This document shows positions 10,834 to 22,145 of a DNA stretch of 64,000 bases, piece after piece. Within the stretch, counting starts at the first letter, position 1. Each line of letters begins with the position of its first letter. The stretch is from Diatrype stigma. Taxonomy: Eukaryota; Ascomycota; Sordariomycetes; Xylariales; Diatrypaceae. The position numbers and the translations under genes are program-made. Location of the stretch: NCBI GenBank assembly GCA_022225965.2, contig JAKJXP020000008.1, forward strand, positions 248,001-312,000, read 5' to 3'. The notes beneath the pieces were generated by a model. It made no database searches and was not told the origin of the DNA. It worked only from the letters and a program-made list of their open reading frames with translations.

Positions 10834-13117
10834 ATGAGCGATGCATTGTCCCCCATGGATACTACTCCCCCCAGCCCTACCGCGGCTTTGCCGACGACCA
10901 GAGACTCGCTGTCCTCTGGAAGCGAAAAGGAAAAGAAGAAACCTGAGGCAGCCGTGCTGTCAGAGGCTGAGCTTATCGCGAAAGGCAAAAAGAAAATCCA
11001 GATACACAAGTGGCTGTTGGCTGCATTCATCTTCACGTGCAAGTAAGGCCGCGCCCTGGTTTACCTGTAACTCGATAGCCATATACTGACGAACTGATAG
11101 CTTCTTGTTGATTTTTGCGAGTTGGTGGTGGGCCAAATATTATTACATCTACCTTCCCTTGATTTGCATGCCCGTGGCGCTGAACGTGATCATGATAATA
11201 AATATCTGTATATGGTCGATAAAAAACCTGATCTTCAAGCCGAAGTATATCACGCCGGAGAAGCCGGAGACGATGGTTCTCCTCATGCCATGCTACAACG
11301 AGTCATTCGAGGAGTGTGACAAGTCCCTCAGCTCGCTCGTCAACCAGGTCAACATCAGCGAGCACCAGAAGGCCATCATGGTCATCTGCGACGGCAAGGT
11401 CCGCGGCCCGGGAATGACGAAATCCACGGGCCAGTACCTCAACGAGGACATCCTCGTGGACCAGACCGAGCGGAAGATGATGAAGGAGGCGTACGTGGCC
11501 TGGGACGGGCAGATGATGGACATCGAGATCAGCAAGGGCACGTACAAGGGCGTCCCGTTCTTCTGCATCGTCAAGCAGCAGAACCAGGGCAAGCGCGACA
11601 GCCTCATCGTGATCCGCTCGTTCGTGTACAAGTTCAACGTGCGGCAGGAGCGGCCCAAGGTGGTCTTCACGCCGCAGTTCTTCAGCGAGATGGCGGACTG
11701 GATGGTCAACGACGCCGGCATCGACAACATCGACTACCTGATCGGCATGGACGCCGACACGGTGTTCGCCGACGACTGCATCACGCACCTGCTGAAGGAG
11801 GCGCGCCACCCCAAGACGGTCGGCGTCTGCGGCTACGTGGCCGTGGACTTCTCGACGACGCAGTGGAACATCTGGTCCATCTACCAGTCGGCCGAGTACA
11901 CGATCGCGCAGGGGCTGCGGCGGCTGCACCAGAGCGTGGTGACGCACAAGGTGTCGTGCCTGCCGGGCTGCTGCCAGCTCCTGCGGGTCTGCGACGAGAC
12001 GTGCGGCGACCGCATCCTGATCGACCTGTTCGGCTACCACCCTAAGGTGACGGACGGCATGCTCAAGCAGATCCGCGCCACGGCGTCCGAGGACCGCAAC
12101 CACGTCTGCCTCATGCTCATGGAGTTCACGCACGCGCAGACGCGCCAGGCGCTCAAGGCCCGCGCCTACACCGACGTGCCCCACAACATGTCCGTCTTCC
12201 TCAGCCAGCGCCGCCGCTGGACCCTCGGCGCCACGAGCAACGACCTCATGCTGCTCACATCGTCACCGCTCCGCTTCAACCTCTTCGAGCGCATCGTCGC
12301 CCTCTCCAACGTCACCACCTGGACCCTGAACTTCTTCGTCATCGCCAGTATCGCCTGCATGATCAACGCCTTCATCCGTAAGTTACCCAACTCCGCAACC
12401 AATCAGCACGCTTCCATCCCTGTGCCTTGCCTCCTATCATCCCTCGATCCTTGAGATTCGTTGTTGGGAGAGCACAGGGGACTCGTTCTTGCCTACATAC
12501 CATAGCCGAGCTTATAGTAACACCTCCCAGATCAACCATGGTGGATCTCCCTCGCGTTCGCGGCGATCATGGTGGTGCCGGTGACATACTACATCGGGAT
12601 CACGTACTGGATACCGCGGAACCGGCTGGAGCGGTGCCAGTACCTGGTGGGGCTGGCGATCTTCGTGACGTGCGGGCCCTTCATCAACATCAGCGTGTCG
12701 CTGTACGCCATCTTCTACATGGACAACTTCAGCTGGGGCAAGACGCGGCAGGTGATCGCCGAGCCGGGCGAGGGCGAGGAGGGCGCCGCCGCCGTCGCCG
12801 CCGCCTCCCCGACCCCGGGGGCGGGGGAGAAGGAGAAGATCGTCGAGCCGCCCGCGCCCGGCCTGCCCGTGGACCTGGACAACCCGGCCGCCATGGCCAG
12901 CGGCCACCGCCGCAACACCGTCCCCGACCTCGAGAACCAGCTCGACCAGATCCACCAGCCCTACATCGCCCCCGCCGGCCTGCGCCTCGGCTCCGTCTCG
13001 TCCGCCCAAAGCTACGCGCCCCCGGAGCGGTTGCCCGACATACAGGAGAAGACGGACGAGTCCAGCGATTTCCGGCCGAGGTTGCCCGACATTCGACACT
13101 GGCGCTCGGACGGATGA
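10834..13117 (+). CDS. Chitin-synthase-type GT2 polysaccharide synthase (short form)
   Basis: Three exons, 10834-11042, 11101-12377 and 12531-13117, with GTAAGG...TAG and GTAAGT...CAG introns, give 690 residues. After a 58-residue Ser/Pro/Lys-rich N-terminus come two or three membrane segments (about 61-110), then a GT2 domain. All chitin-synthase motifs are present: QQNQGKRDS (229-237), MDADT (286-290), SCLPGC (355-360), SEDR (399-402) and QRRRW (439-443). Further membrane segments follow at about 470-560 and a charged, disordered tail. It should transfer GlcNAc or a related sugar from UDP processively at the plasma membrane. It lacks the myosin, cytochrome-b5 and long N-terminal domains of large chitin synthases and is shorter than classes I-III, so it is a divergent class. 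The adjacent nucleotide-sugar dehydrogenase suggests a modified polymer; product unproven. Confidence 0.88.
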
Positions 13118-14009
13118 GAGAGAGTGTGTGTGAGAGAAAAGAGAGAGAAAAGAGGGGCGACCGGTGGTGCGAAGTGAGTTGGTAGGAGTGGTGAAAAGTT
13201 GTTTATCTTCTTGTGGTGTGTTCTTCTCGGGATTGAAAGCGTGCGATGTGACGCGATGGGATGTGGAGATGTGTGACCCCGACAGCTTGTTGAGAGAATA
13301 GGCTTGCCTTCTATTTCGTTTTTCTGTACTTGCTTACATGCGCACTTATGTATAACGACTATCAATCAACTCCTGTCATATGGGAACGATCTCGATCGAT
13401 ATTCGCGTTCACAGCGAACCGTAGATGTGATCCTGTGAGAGGTGTTGCCATCTAGTGGTTTCGGTACTTCGTCTCAAACTCACATGGCGTACTGATGACT
13501 CGACCTGACTCTATCCCGGGATCTCTTGAAACAGACCAATTGAGTAAGAATGTAGGCGCCTACCACTCGGAGTTCTCACGCTCTCTCTGCCTTACTCGCC
13601 AGGGCTTATCCTGCGTTGCCTGTTCTTCTGAGCTGTACGAAGTAGTTCGTAGAATTTATGAGGCTAGCTAGATACTTTGATAATCTGACCTATTCGTAGG
13701 CTCCATTTGGCTGGCATCAACAAATGACGGGCAAATGACCTGGCCCTTGCCCTATTTAGCACCACAGGTTTAGGTGCCTGTTGAAGCTTAACTAGCGAGC
13801 AGCTAGATCAGAGACATCCACTTAATGAAGCGAAAAATCGACTATTAGGTAAATCTGGGCACACAGAAGCTCTTCGAGTTACCCAACGATACGACACATT
13901 CATCTTCCTCTGGGCCCAATACCGACTTCTGATTAGCAGATGCACATTCCAGAACACACTACTGCTACTACTACTACTTAAGCTGACTTACGAGCCCAAG
14001 AATACATCA
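13118..14009. other. Intergenic, 3' region of the GT2 synthase
   Basis: A GA-rich stretch at 13118-13160 follows the stop codon and is probably 3' UTR. No gene is seen. Confidence 0.4.
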
Positions 14010-14111
14010 GCTGGCGTGGTCTAATGGTTATGATTTCTCGTTAACATCCCATGTTAATACAGTATGTTCAAACATCCGAGAAGGTTCCGCGTTCGATCCG
14101 CGGCGCTAGTA
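14010..14111 (+). tRNA. tRNA-Val (anticodon AAC) with a 29-nt intron
   Basis: The cloverleaf can be drawn fully. The acceptor stem pairs 14010-14016 with 14104-14110 (7 bp, two G-U pairs) and the discriminator is A14111. The D arm TGGTCTAATGGTTATGAT is at 14017-14034. The anticodon stem TCTCG (14036-14040) pairs with CGAGA (14077-14081), with anticodon AAC at 14043-14045. The T arm has 5-bp GC stems around TTCGATC (14087-14103). The intron 14047-14075 sits one base 3' of the anticodon, the canonical place. The D arm resembles eukaryotic tRNA-Val. The wobble pairs in the acceptor and one in the D stem leave open a decaying copy. Confidence 0.68.
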
Positions 14112-16472
14112 CAGATCCCGATGATCTCTTTTTGCCTGTCGCAAGTGCTGCTTTATATAGGTAGCAAGCAGTACTGCCCAGGTGAAGCGTTGACGTAACC
14201 TCAATACACTCGGTCCGGACTCCGGACCCCGCGATTAACCATCTGCCACATAGGGTGATGATCAGTGACCACTGATGCTTTGCATTGGTCATCTATTGAG
14301 AAGTACCTAGAGGCTAGAGACACTGCGTGCTCATTGCCGGAACAGTCTCATCGATGTCGCATCTCAACTTTTTCAATACTCATAACTACACACAACCTGG
14401 CATTCCCATGGAAGTTTCGATTCTTTTTTTCTTTCCCACTCGCGGCTAAGTTAGCGCGAGTGCTAGGGCTGACGAACCGCCTCACCCTCACCGCGAGGGC
14501 CTCGGGCATTTTACCGATCGCTCTCAGCCGCCTTGTGCCGCCCTTGGCAAAACATAACTACTACGGGCGCCCGATAGGTAGCAGTCACTCCCGGGTTCGT
14601 CCTTCAAGGTTTGGAGAACACATTATTGCAATGGGCAAAACTTGCGATGCTTGGCAGTGGTACACTTAGTCTCGTTTAACTCGTGTGTTGTCAGATCGCA
14701 GCACAACACAGAACCGTGGGCATCGACTCTCTTTACGCGAATAAAAATTTGTATGAATTTGTCACGATGGTTGCCCACCCTGCCACTACGGCCACCACGG
14801 CCACTACGGCCACCACGGCCACCATGAATTATCGCAATTGTAATTGCTACCTACCTACAAGTAAGAACTAAGTAGTATACGAGTTTAATGAGGCACTGTC
14901 GCTCCCAATCTGGACAGCCAAGAATCTTGGACTCAGGGGGTCTGTGCCGACCGAGCCGTGGACCCCGTGGACCCCATGTTTCAAGAAGAAGCCCTGGAGA
15001 CTACCTACTACATACAACTACATACATATACTTGGTTCCATTGTTATCCTCTAGCATTGGAAATTGATTACCCTGTATGTGCAAAGCCTTAGCTGAGATC
15101 ATGCTTCTATGCGCAGTATTGCAGTTCTCGGTTCGAGACGTAAGATCAATCGAACTTTGATTTGGGCGTGTTGCGTGTTGCAACGCACGCATAATCGGCA
15201 GGTACGCACACGCGCAAGCTGCTGATTAAAGAGTGGAACGGCATGACTTTAGGTTTGTATGTACAGGGACCCTACGAGCTTATGAGCCTAATTATGGCAG
15301 AGATGGCATTCGTCAATCGGTATGGCAACTCCTTTTTCCAATGCAGACAAACCTGCGAGTTAACCAAGTTAATGCGCGTACCAAGTGGATCGGCCACTAT
15401 TATAGCGATGGCGATGCCCGGCCGGCAATTGATTGAAACCTGAGGCTGTGTCGGTTGCTTCCAAGTTCCCACGTATCTGGCAGTTCTGGACATCACTCCG
15501 TATCACCGCGACTCTTTTTACGTACTACATGGCGAAAGCAAGGGCAGTGTCCTTTTGGCATAGACTGCAATAACCGGTTAACTGTTAGGTAGGTACCAAC
15601 TTTCTAGGTAGACTGTACCAGGTACGGTAGGTGCAGATAACCTGGTACCTAACCCCATCTGATCGATCAATGATCATTTAACGTTGCGTTCCAGGTTGTG
15701 CAAGGTGGCCTCCTGTGGCAGCGCCGTAAGGCAGTCAGTCTCTCAGTCAGTCTCATCCCACCTCCAATGTGCCTTCCTTTATAAGGCATAAAAACATGCT
15801 TGGCGCCTTTTCGTTTGCGACGGATTTCTCGAAGTACCTGTAGAAGCAACTGCTCGTAGCGTCTTCAACTTGGCGCAACCTGGAATTGGCCGAGAGTTGA
15901 CCTGGAACTGGTGAACCCTTCCTGCCAAGAACTGCCAGAGTAGGACAAACGACGTGGTTTGTGCAAATCCACAGTTCCATTCTCACCTCAGTCCAGGTTT
16001 GTCCAATGAGTCCATGCGAGCCCCGAGCGGTGGACGGTTTGATGAGTGATTGACGTCTTGGCTCAGACCCAGAATTTTTAGACAATCCTTCCCGTATTAA
16101 CAGACCGTCAATCCCATCTCCGAACCGTGACTTTTTCCTCTTCTTCCTACTCTTGTTGCTCGTTGTCGTTGTCGTTGTCGTCGCGTGCTGTCGTGCTCTT
16201 GCTTGCCCGGCCTTCTGTTGCCAGCATTCCCACTTCTTTCCCTTGCTTGAACCATGACAAGAAGAGCCCAAGACTTGCGTGCTATAGTACCCCTTGAAAC
16301 TGTATTGTCCCCCATCATCTAGCGTGCCCTGGGCTTGGCTGGTTACATAGGTAGCCAGTAGCTACGTTTCATACAAGACATACCTAGTTGGGTATACATA
16401 ATATAGACTACGTGCGTACGTAGCCGAGGGCAGACCGAGGGCGAACGAACTTACACCAGCGAGCGAGCAATA
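14112..16472. other. Intergenic region upstream of the GT62 gene
   Basis: No supported gene in 2.4 kb. It includes a short CCACGGCCACTACGG-type repeat at about 14786-14823 and a (GTT/GTC)n-rich stretch near 16155-16185. A 172-codon antisense frame at 15753-16271 is rich in Thr, Lys and Ser repeats and lacks domain signal. Its position next to the GT62 start makes promoter sequence more likely. Confidence 0.4.
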
Positions 16473-17603
16473 ATGAGATACAGCTACGCTCGCCTGGGTC
16501 TCATAGCCACCGCCGTCTTCATCCTCTTCTCCACAGTATTCTACGCGACCCTGCCCGACGACCGGCCCTTCTCCTGCCGAACGCTTAAGACATGCGGCTT
16601 CCGGCCCCCGCCCGCGTACCCGCACGAGGTCCCGGCCGGCTTCTTCAACAACACCTCGGAGGATGAGGGCCAGTGGGCCGACGGCACGCTGTACTACCGG
16701 CGGGAGGTGCCGGGCGCGAAGCCGAAGATCCTGTTCCTGGCCATCAACAAGGACGCCACCACCTGGGGCAAGGACAAGCTGTCGACCGGGCGGACCATCG
16801 AGGACTTCGTCAGCCTGCTGATCACGACCGACCTGGACTTTACGGGGGTGTCGCTGGGCGTGATGACGGCGTCGCGCGACGACTTCGACGCCATCCGCCG
16901 GGCCGCGCAGCCCTACCCCTTCGCGCGCCTCTCCGTCTTCTACCAGGCGGACGACAACAGCGGGCCGGACATCCCGTACGCGGACCGGCACAAGCCCGAG
17001 GTGCAGCGGCAGCGGCGGCAGCGCCTCGCCGTGCTGCGCAACTACCTGATGCTGCGCAGCCTCGAGGACGAGCCGCACCTGGTCTGGGTGGACGCCGACA
17101 TCGCCGAGTTCAGCCCGGGCATCGTGCAGGCGATGGTGGCGCGCGCCGAGGCGCGGCCGGGCGAGGTGGGGCTGATCACGGCCCGCTGCTCCAAGTACGA
17201 CGACGCGCCGCCGGGCGACGACTACGACCGGAACGCGTGGCAGATGGACCGGAGCGCGCCGGGCCTGCTGGGCCCCGTCGCCGAGAAGGACCACGAGACG
17301 GCCGCGCTGCGGCTCGGCAACACCCGCCACCAGGTCGACGAGCTCGCCGCCGGCACCGGCGACGACGACCTGATCCCCCTCGACAGCGTCGGCGGCACCA
17401 TCCTCTACGTCCGCGCGAGCCTCGTCCACCGCGGCCTCAGCTTCCCGCCCTTCTACGTCGTCGGCACCACCTTCGCCCGCGACGGCTGGGTCGGCATCGA
17501 GACCGAGGGCATCTGCTACATCGCCCAGCAGCTGGGCGGCCAAGGCACCGGCTGCTTCCTGCTCGGGGGCAGCCACAGGGTCCGGCACGTCGATTCCGAT
17601 TGA
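16473..17603 (+). CDS. GT62 family glycosyltransferase (Anp1/Van1/Mnn9 type)
   Basis: A single exon of 376 residues. A short cytosolic N-terminus and one membrane segment (about residues 8-26) give the type II topology of Golgi transferases. The luminal domain shows the Anp1 family pattern: ILFLAINKDATTWG (86-99), RLAVLRNYLMLRSL (184-197) and the metal-binding WVDADIAEF at 205-213 with the DxD-like Asp207/Asp209, followed by a DSVGGTILYVRASLVHRG segment. Known family members extend alpha-1,6-mannan backbones on N-glycans in the cis-Golgi (M-Pol I/II). The coding sequence is very GC-rich, like the GH18 and GT2 genes nearby. The strand matches the GT2 gene 3.4 kb upstream. It may be a paralogue of the housekeeping Anp1/Mnn9 genes tied to this locus; that is inference. 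Confidence 0.88.
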   Translation: MRYSYARLGLIATAVFILFSTVFYATLPDDRPFSCRTLKTCGFRPPPAYPHEVPAGFFNNTSEDEGQWADGTLYYRREVPGAKPKILFLAINKDATTWGKDKLSTGRTIEDFVSLLITTDLDFTGVSLGVMTASRDDFDAIRRAAQPYPFARLSVFYQADDNSGPDIPYADRHKPEVQRQRRQRLAVLRNYLMLRSLEDEPHLVWVDADIAEFSPGIVQAMVARAEARPGEVGLITARCSKYDDAPPGDDYDRNAWQMDRSAPGLLGPVAEKDHETAALRLGNTRHQVDELAAGTGDDDLIPLDSVGGTILYVRASLVHRGLSFPPFYVVGTTFARDGWVGIETEGICYIAQQLGGQGTGCFLLGGSHRVRHVDSD

Positions 17604-18923
17604 GCGAGTGAGCAAACCAGCGCAAAATTTTGTTGGTGCGTGCGTGCGTGCGGACGCTGTACTAGATGGTCTTCTAGTTAGGCTGGCCCCATCCTCCCTC
17701 CCCTTATATTTGGATTTCCCCTCGTCGCCGGGATGAGGGACGGCGAGACTGGCGTGCGGTATTCGCGTGTATATATATATCCTGTCCAGCGTCGTATTTG
17801 GCTATTACCCCTCCCCGCACTCATCGCCATTACCTACATACCTACCTACCTATATACCTATCTACCTACTTTTTGATACCCTTGCGTTAAAATTCGGATA
17901 GTCAATATCGACGCGGTTTTCGTTTCCTCCCAGTTCCCGCAGCGGGCTTAACGGACGAATCAGTGCACGTGCCGTCATTGCCAAGATGCCGCGATTGCGT
18001 CATTCGGGAGTTTTGCTTTTACTCCGCTACTACCTACTGCTGCTGCTGTTGATGACGTAAGGCGATCTATATTGGGAATAACGGCCTATTCGTCACCCTT
18101 CGGGTTGTATCGCTATCGCAGGTGGGATACGTACGACAAGGGAAATAAATGCAAGCCGCAGAGGCTACGAGTGCGAGCGGTCGACAATGATGCTGTGGAT
18201 TTACGGAATCCCGTTCGGGAAATAAAAGGTCTCTGGGGAATGCGCCCCGTAACTTGGCATCTAGAACTGACGCTACCGTCGCTACGAATGGGAACAATGC
18301 TATGTACGAAGTAATTACGGTCCACGGGGTTGGTGGACTGTTGGGAAGTAAGATGGTGCCCGGGAAGGTAACTGTATACTATTCAAGGTGTATAATAATT
18401 ACGCGCTATCTGAACTGACCTCAAAGGTCCCGTAAACAAGAGTTTAATTAAATTAAGATGAAAAGCTGATGCGGGTCCGGAAGTGGTCAGGGGCTATCAC
18501 GTGGTTCCGGTTCAGCAGGTTCCATGATGCCGTGACCCCAAGTCGTGATAGTGATAACACCAAATTGGGAGGCAATTGCGCTGGTGAAATTTGCAGCGCA
18601 TTCCCAGGCTATCATTCTCACTTGTGTATGTATCTCGTTATATCGTGGGAAAACGACCCCTGCCCTTCCTTTGGAGATTAAAGGGGGAAGAAGCCCCCTT
18701 ATATAGCCAGGCTGGCAGGTTGCTGCTAAACTAGTGCTGCCCATCTACATAATCCCATGAGAATAGCTTTTTGTATGCGATTCACAATCGTACCATTGGC
18801 TTCTAAATCTTTTGACCGTAATTACTTGGTTAATTCCTTGTCTGTCTAAGTCTAGGACTACCTATCGTGTAATAATGTTTTGATCTACCCTTGTCTTGTA
18901 TAAGGTGCCGTTCGCAAGCAGGC
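17604..18923. other. Intergenic, no supported gene
   Basis: It contains a GTGCGTGCGTGC repeat near 17636-17650, short (TA)n at 17771-17779 and CCTACCTAC repeats at about 17833-17868. No gene is seen. Confidence 0.4.
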
Positions 18924-20110
18924 TCAATTCATCAAGTTTGCTGAACCGGGCCTGGTTTTCAACAAATGCTCTGCTCTAGCTGTGCATTCTCTAGAGTTGA
19001 GAGGCGAAGAAATACCGTTTAGGGATTTTAGTCTCATTTTCCCTTTTCCGTGAGCGAGCTTCTCCCAGTCGAACAGTTCCGGCCGATACGGGAGCTGATG
19101 CGCATAAACGTCCTGTCGAGTCTTACGGAGGACGTTCTTCTTATAGTCCCAGTTGGGATTGATCCGCCGCGTGATGCGCGGCCCAGCAGTATGTGTACTG
19201 TCCCAGTCAATCGTGATATCAAGTAACTCTTCATCCTTGCGAGGCAGGTCGTCTTTAAGGTTGTGCGAAATCTTCCAATCCACCAATGTGGGAGTCAGAT
19301 CAGGGTGAGGCCTAATGTTCTTAGTATTAGCCATGCGTAGAAAACAAGTGATCTCGCCGTAGCGAAAAGTGGCCTACAGCCGCATCATTGTAATGAGAGG
19401 CAATATAAGGAATGTGAATGAGCATAAAAATCAACGTATTGGGATAGCGCTAAAGTCTTCTGGTTGGAGGTCACTACTCACTTCGTTGCTGCGCGTCCAA
19501 AATCGAACAGAAGTCCATCCAAATATTGACCATGATGTATGTCTCCCACGCATATGCCCACTTCGTGCACAGTATGTAGGTTACGGATCATACTTGGAAC
19601 CATACGAGGTGTAAATGGTGTTTGAGAGTCGATGAGCTCTTTGACGATTGCTTTGAGTGGCGCTCGCGTCTTCCCAGGTTTCGAATCCAGCACTGGAATC
19701 CCCTCTTGCCTCAGTAGCCCCTTTTGATCTTCCGTAAGAATAACATATCCATAACAATTGGCTGCAACGTGTGTTACGCCCATCTCTTGTAGCCGGCCAA
19801 ATGCGCGACATTCGCGGTAGAAAGCATCGAATGTATATATTGCGTCCGGGTCCTCGGGGTAGTGTTTTGTCCAATATTCTTCGTAATGCGCGAAAGTAAA
19901 CTGGTACTGTTAGGTATTCCCCCCCTGATGGCATCTGATGAAGTGTTGACTAACGATCTTAAGTGCATAGACCTTCTTTTCGATCCGGACTTTCCAGACA
20001 TGGCCATCCATACCGTCACCAAGAAGTTCGAGGAAATCAATATCTACAGGTAAATCATTTCTGCGAAAAGGGCCCATCTTGGGCCCTGGTATCGGCGGCA
20101 CCAGTGCCAT
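18924..20110 (-). CDS. FTA2-like (kinetochore Sim4 complex subunit family) kinase-like protein
   Basis: Three exons, 20110-19955, 19906-19482 and 19311-18924, give 322 residues; introns are 48 nt (GTTAGT...ACAG) and 170 nt (GTGAGT...TTAG) and all phases agree. The start PPIPGPKMGPFRRND, then IDFLELLGDGMDGHVWKVRIEKKVYALKI (glycine-loop-like segment and putative VAIK lysine), FDAFYRECRAFGRLQE, and a late VGDIHHGQYLDGLLFDFGRAATKPHPDL match the fungal FTA2 family, a kinase-fold group heavily duplicated in sordariomycetes. The catalytic loop lacks the HRD arrangement. FTA2 in fission yeast is a Sim4 kinetochore component, but most expanded fungal copies are uncharacterised, so a kinetochore role is not implied here. 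Confidence 0.82.
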
Positions 20111-22145
20111 GTCGGTCTCAAAGGAAGTATAAGCTTGACTTGGGTTGGTTTGTTTATCTTAAGATTTTAACTTTACTACTCCGTACAGTTGATATACGGG
20201 ATTTCACTTTGCTCTGATATTCGCTCATTGGAGTTGGACAAAGACTCGACTTCGTTGATCATGAAGCTGAAAATGAGTTGGAGACCCACATGTTACGAAA
20301 GGAAAACCTCCCCGAGGCTTGAATCGTACGCGACATCAAACTGTAGCCCCGAAAACTGGTAGTCATACCGGTAGTCTAAGCACCAATGGCAGCATTTGTC
20401 GACTAAGGAGTAGTAGAAGACGAGTGGTCTTCCTAGTCTGACTACTCAAGTACACCGTAAGTACTAGACCCAATGGCTCTCTGTCAGTATAGGTAATGGA
20501 AGCCCACGAAGTTACCACTTTTATCATAAACTGTGAGTTTTGCTACTGGGTCGTAGCCAGCAGACGGCCTGGCAGTGAAGCCATATTACAGAGCTGACAA
20601 TACTGTGCCTCATTGGGCCGAACGCTTACTTATGACCCACCCGACATCGTAGCCTCCTGACTTGCTCGGTCGGAGATGCCTCTCATAGCAACATTGGTAA
20701 TTGCGACGTACAAAGTCGTGTTGATGCTAGTATCTTGCATGGCGGTCGTTTCTATGCCATTTTATGTATAGCCTATGTGAAACTAAGAGTTAACAGTCAT
20801 TGTCGGGCAGAATCCCGCTCGAGACTCTAGTGGCGCATCGCCGCCGCTCTGGGCCAGTCGGGTCCACTATCGTGTGATACTTCACCGTAAGGGGCAAGCT
20901 CGAAAAGGGACTCCTTTCTTTACTTAGTTGTTCTCGGGGCTTGAAGAGTCACCTGCCCGGAAAAGATTTGCCTCGAAGGCAATCCAGCAAGGGAATGGGC
21001 TCTTCTGGTGGGAGCCGGAAAGCTAATATCGTGACACTCGTCTCGCATCATGTTAAACGATGCTGTAGTCGCCACCACTGCTGGTAGCCCCCGATCCGGT
21101 ACTAGCTTGGTGGGCAAGCATATGGGTTCCAATCCGGGGTTTTTTCGAAGTGTAATGTAATGTCCTATATGATATACTCATTGTTAGTTGGCGTCAGGCC
21201 TTTCCGTTCCGGACAATTTACTATCTTGTAGTTCAACAATCGCATGCTACTGATCGTCGGAATATGACTAATTTCCTCTCATATGTTGCGTTGCGTTCCA
21301 TTCGAGCGATCCGGCATTCTGGGACCTGGGCCGAATATGATGCGCCTGTCAAGAGGGCTGACGGGATACCTGTTTGGGCGCATGTGATCGTACCTACACA
21401 GGCGCCTGCCTACACACCAGACGCGAATCGTAGTAGTGCGGCGCTTTCTTCCACCGAGGGGCAGACCTGATTGGGCCGCTTATAAGAAGCGGCTCTGACC
21501 TCGCAAAGAAACCCTTGACTTGGCACCGGAGCTAGACTGGAAATAACGTGGCTAACCCTATAAAGTTCGTTTCTCGACGATAACTTTCGTTGATCGGGAT
21601 GCGTCGGAGGGCGCCCCCAAGTAGTTGGGGTGGGTTGCTCGATAGATCTTGTGGGTCATTTGGGACCAACCTTGGGGAATTGGAGACGTTGTGAGGGGCG
21701 ATGTGGAGATGCGGAGATTTCGTGTGGGGTCCTCATGCGGAGGTGTGGGCGCGCTTTTCTGAATAAGAACTGGTATGGTCGGCGTGCTGAGTTCATCATA
21801 GGGCAGAATGAGAAGAAGAGCAACGGAAATCGCAAGAAAGATGCAGTCTCGTGACATGCAGTAATGTGGCCCTGTTCCGCGCCGGCGGTTCAGACCCTGT
21901 CACTGGGGATGAATGGGCAGATGGGACGAGATGGATGGGGAGGATGGGGATAGACGACCCCCCTGCTTGCATATATATAACGCGCTGATCTCCCCTCTCC
22001 TCCCGGAGGTGATTGTTCGGAGACTCGATTATTTATGTGTTGCTTAGGCCCCACGTCGAGTGCGACTGTCGAGTGCAACTCTGATCTTGAGCGCAGAAGG
22101 AAGCTTGAACTGCTCAACGAGAGCGAGGGCATCGCAGAAGCAAAA
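20111..22145. other. Intergenic, 2 kb without a supported gene
   Basis: Between the divergent FTA2-like and sugar-transporter genes. Short frames (for example 20920-21132 minus and 21264-21470 plus) have no domain signal. A TATATATAA at about 21971-21979 lies 170 bp before the transporter ATG and may be its TATA element. Confidence 0.4.

Noticed and set aside
11303..12184. Long minus-strand open frame opposite the GT2 synthase
   Set aside because: It is a shadow of the GC-biased coding strand; composition is His/Val/Arg-rich without domains, and the plus strand has all chitin-synthase motifs.
15753..16271. 172-codon minus-strand frame
   Set aside because: Low-complexity Thr/Lys run, no domain, and it overlaps the likely GT62 promoter.
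16362..17615. 417-codon minus-strand frame opposite the GT62 gene
   Set aside because: Antisense shadow caused by G/C at third codon positions; no domain pattern.
20370..20480. Weak similarity to 10150-10200 (ACTAG...CAATGG words)
   Set aside because: Only short scattered matches, within chance expectation by eye.
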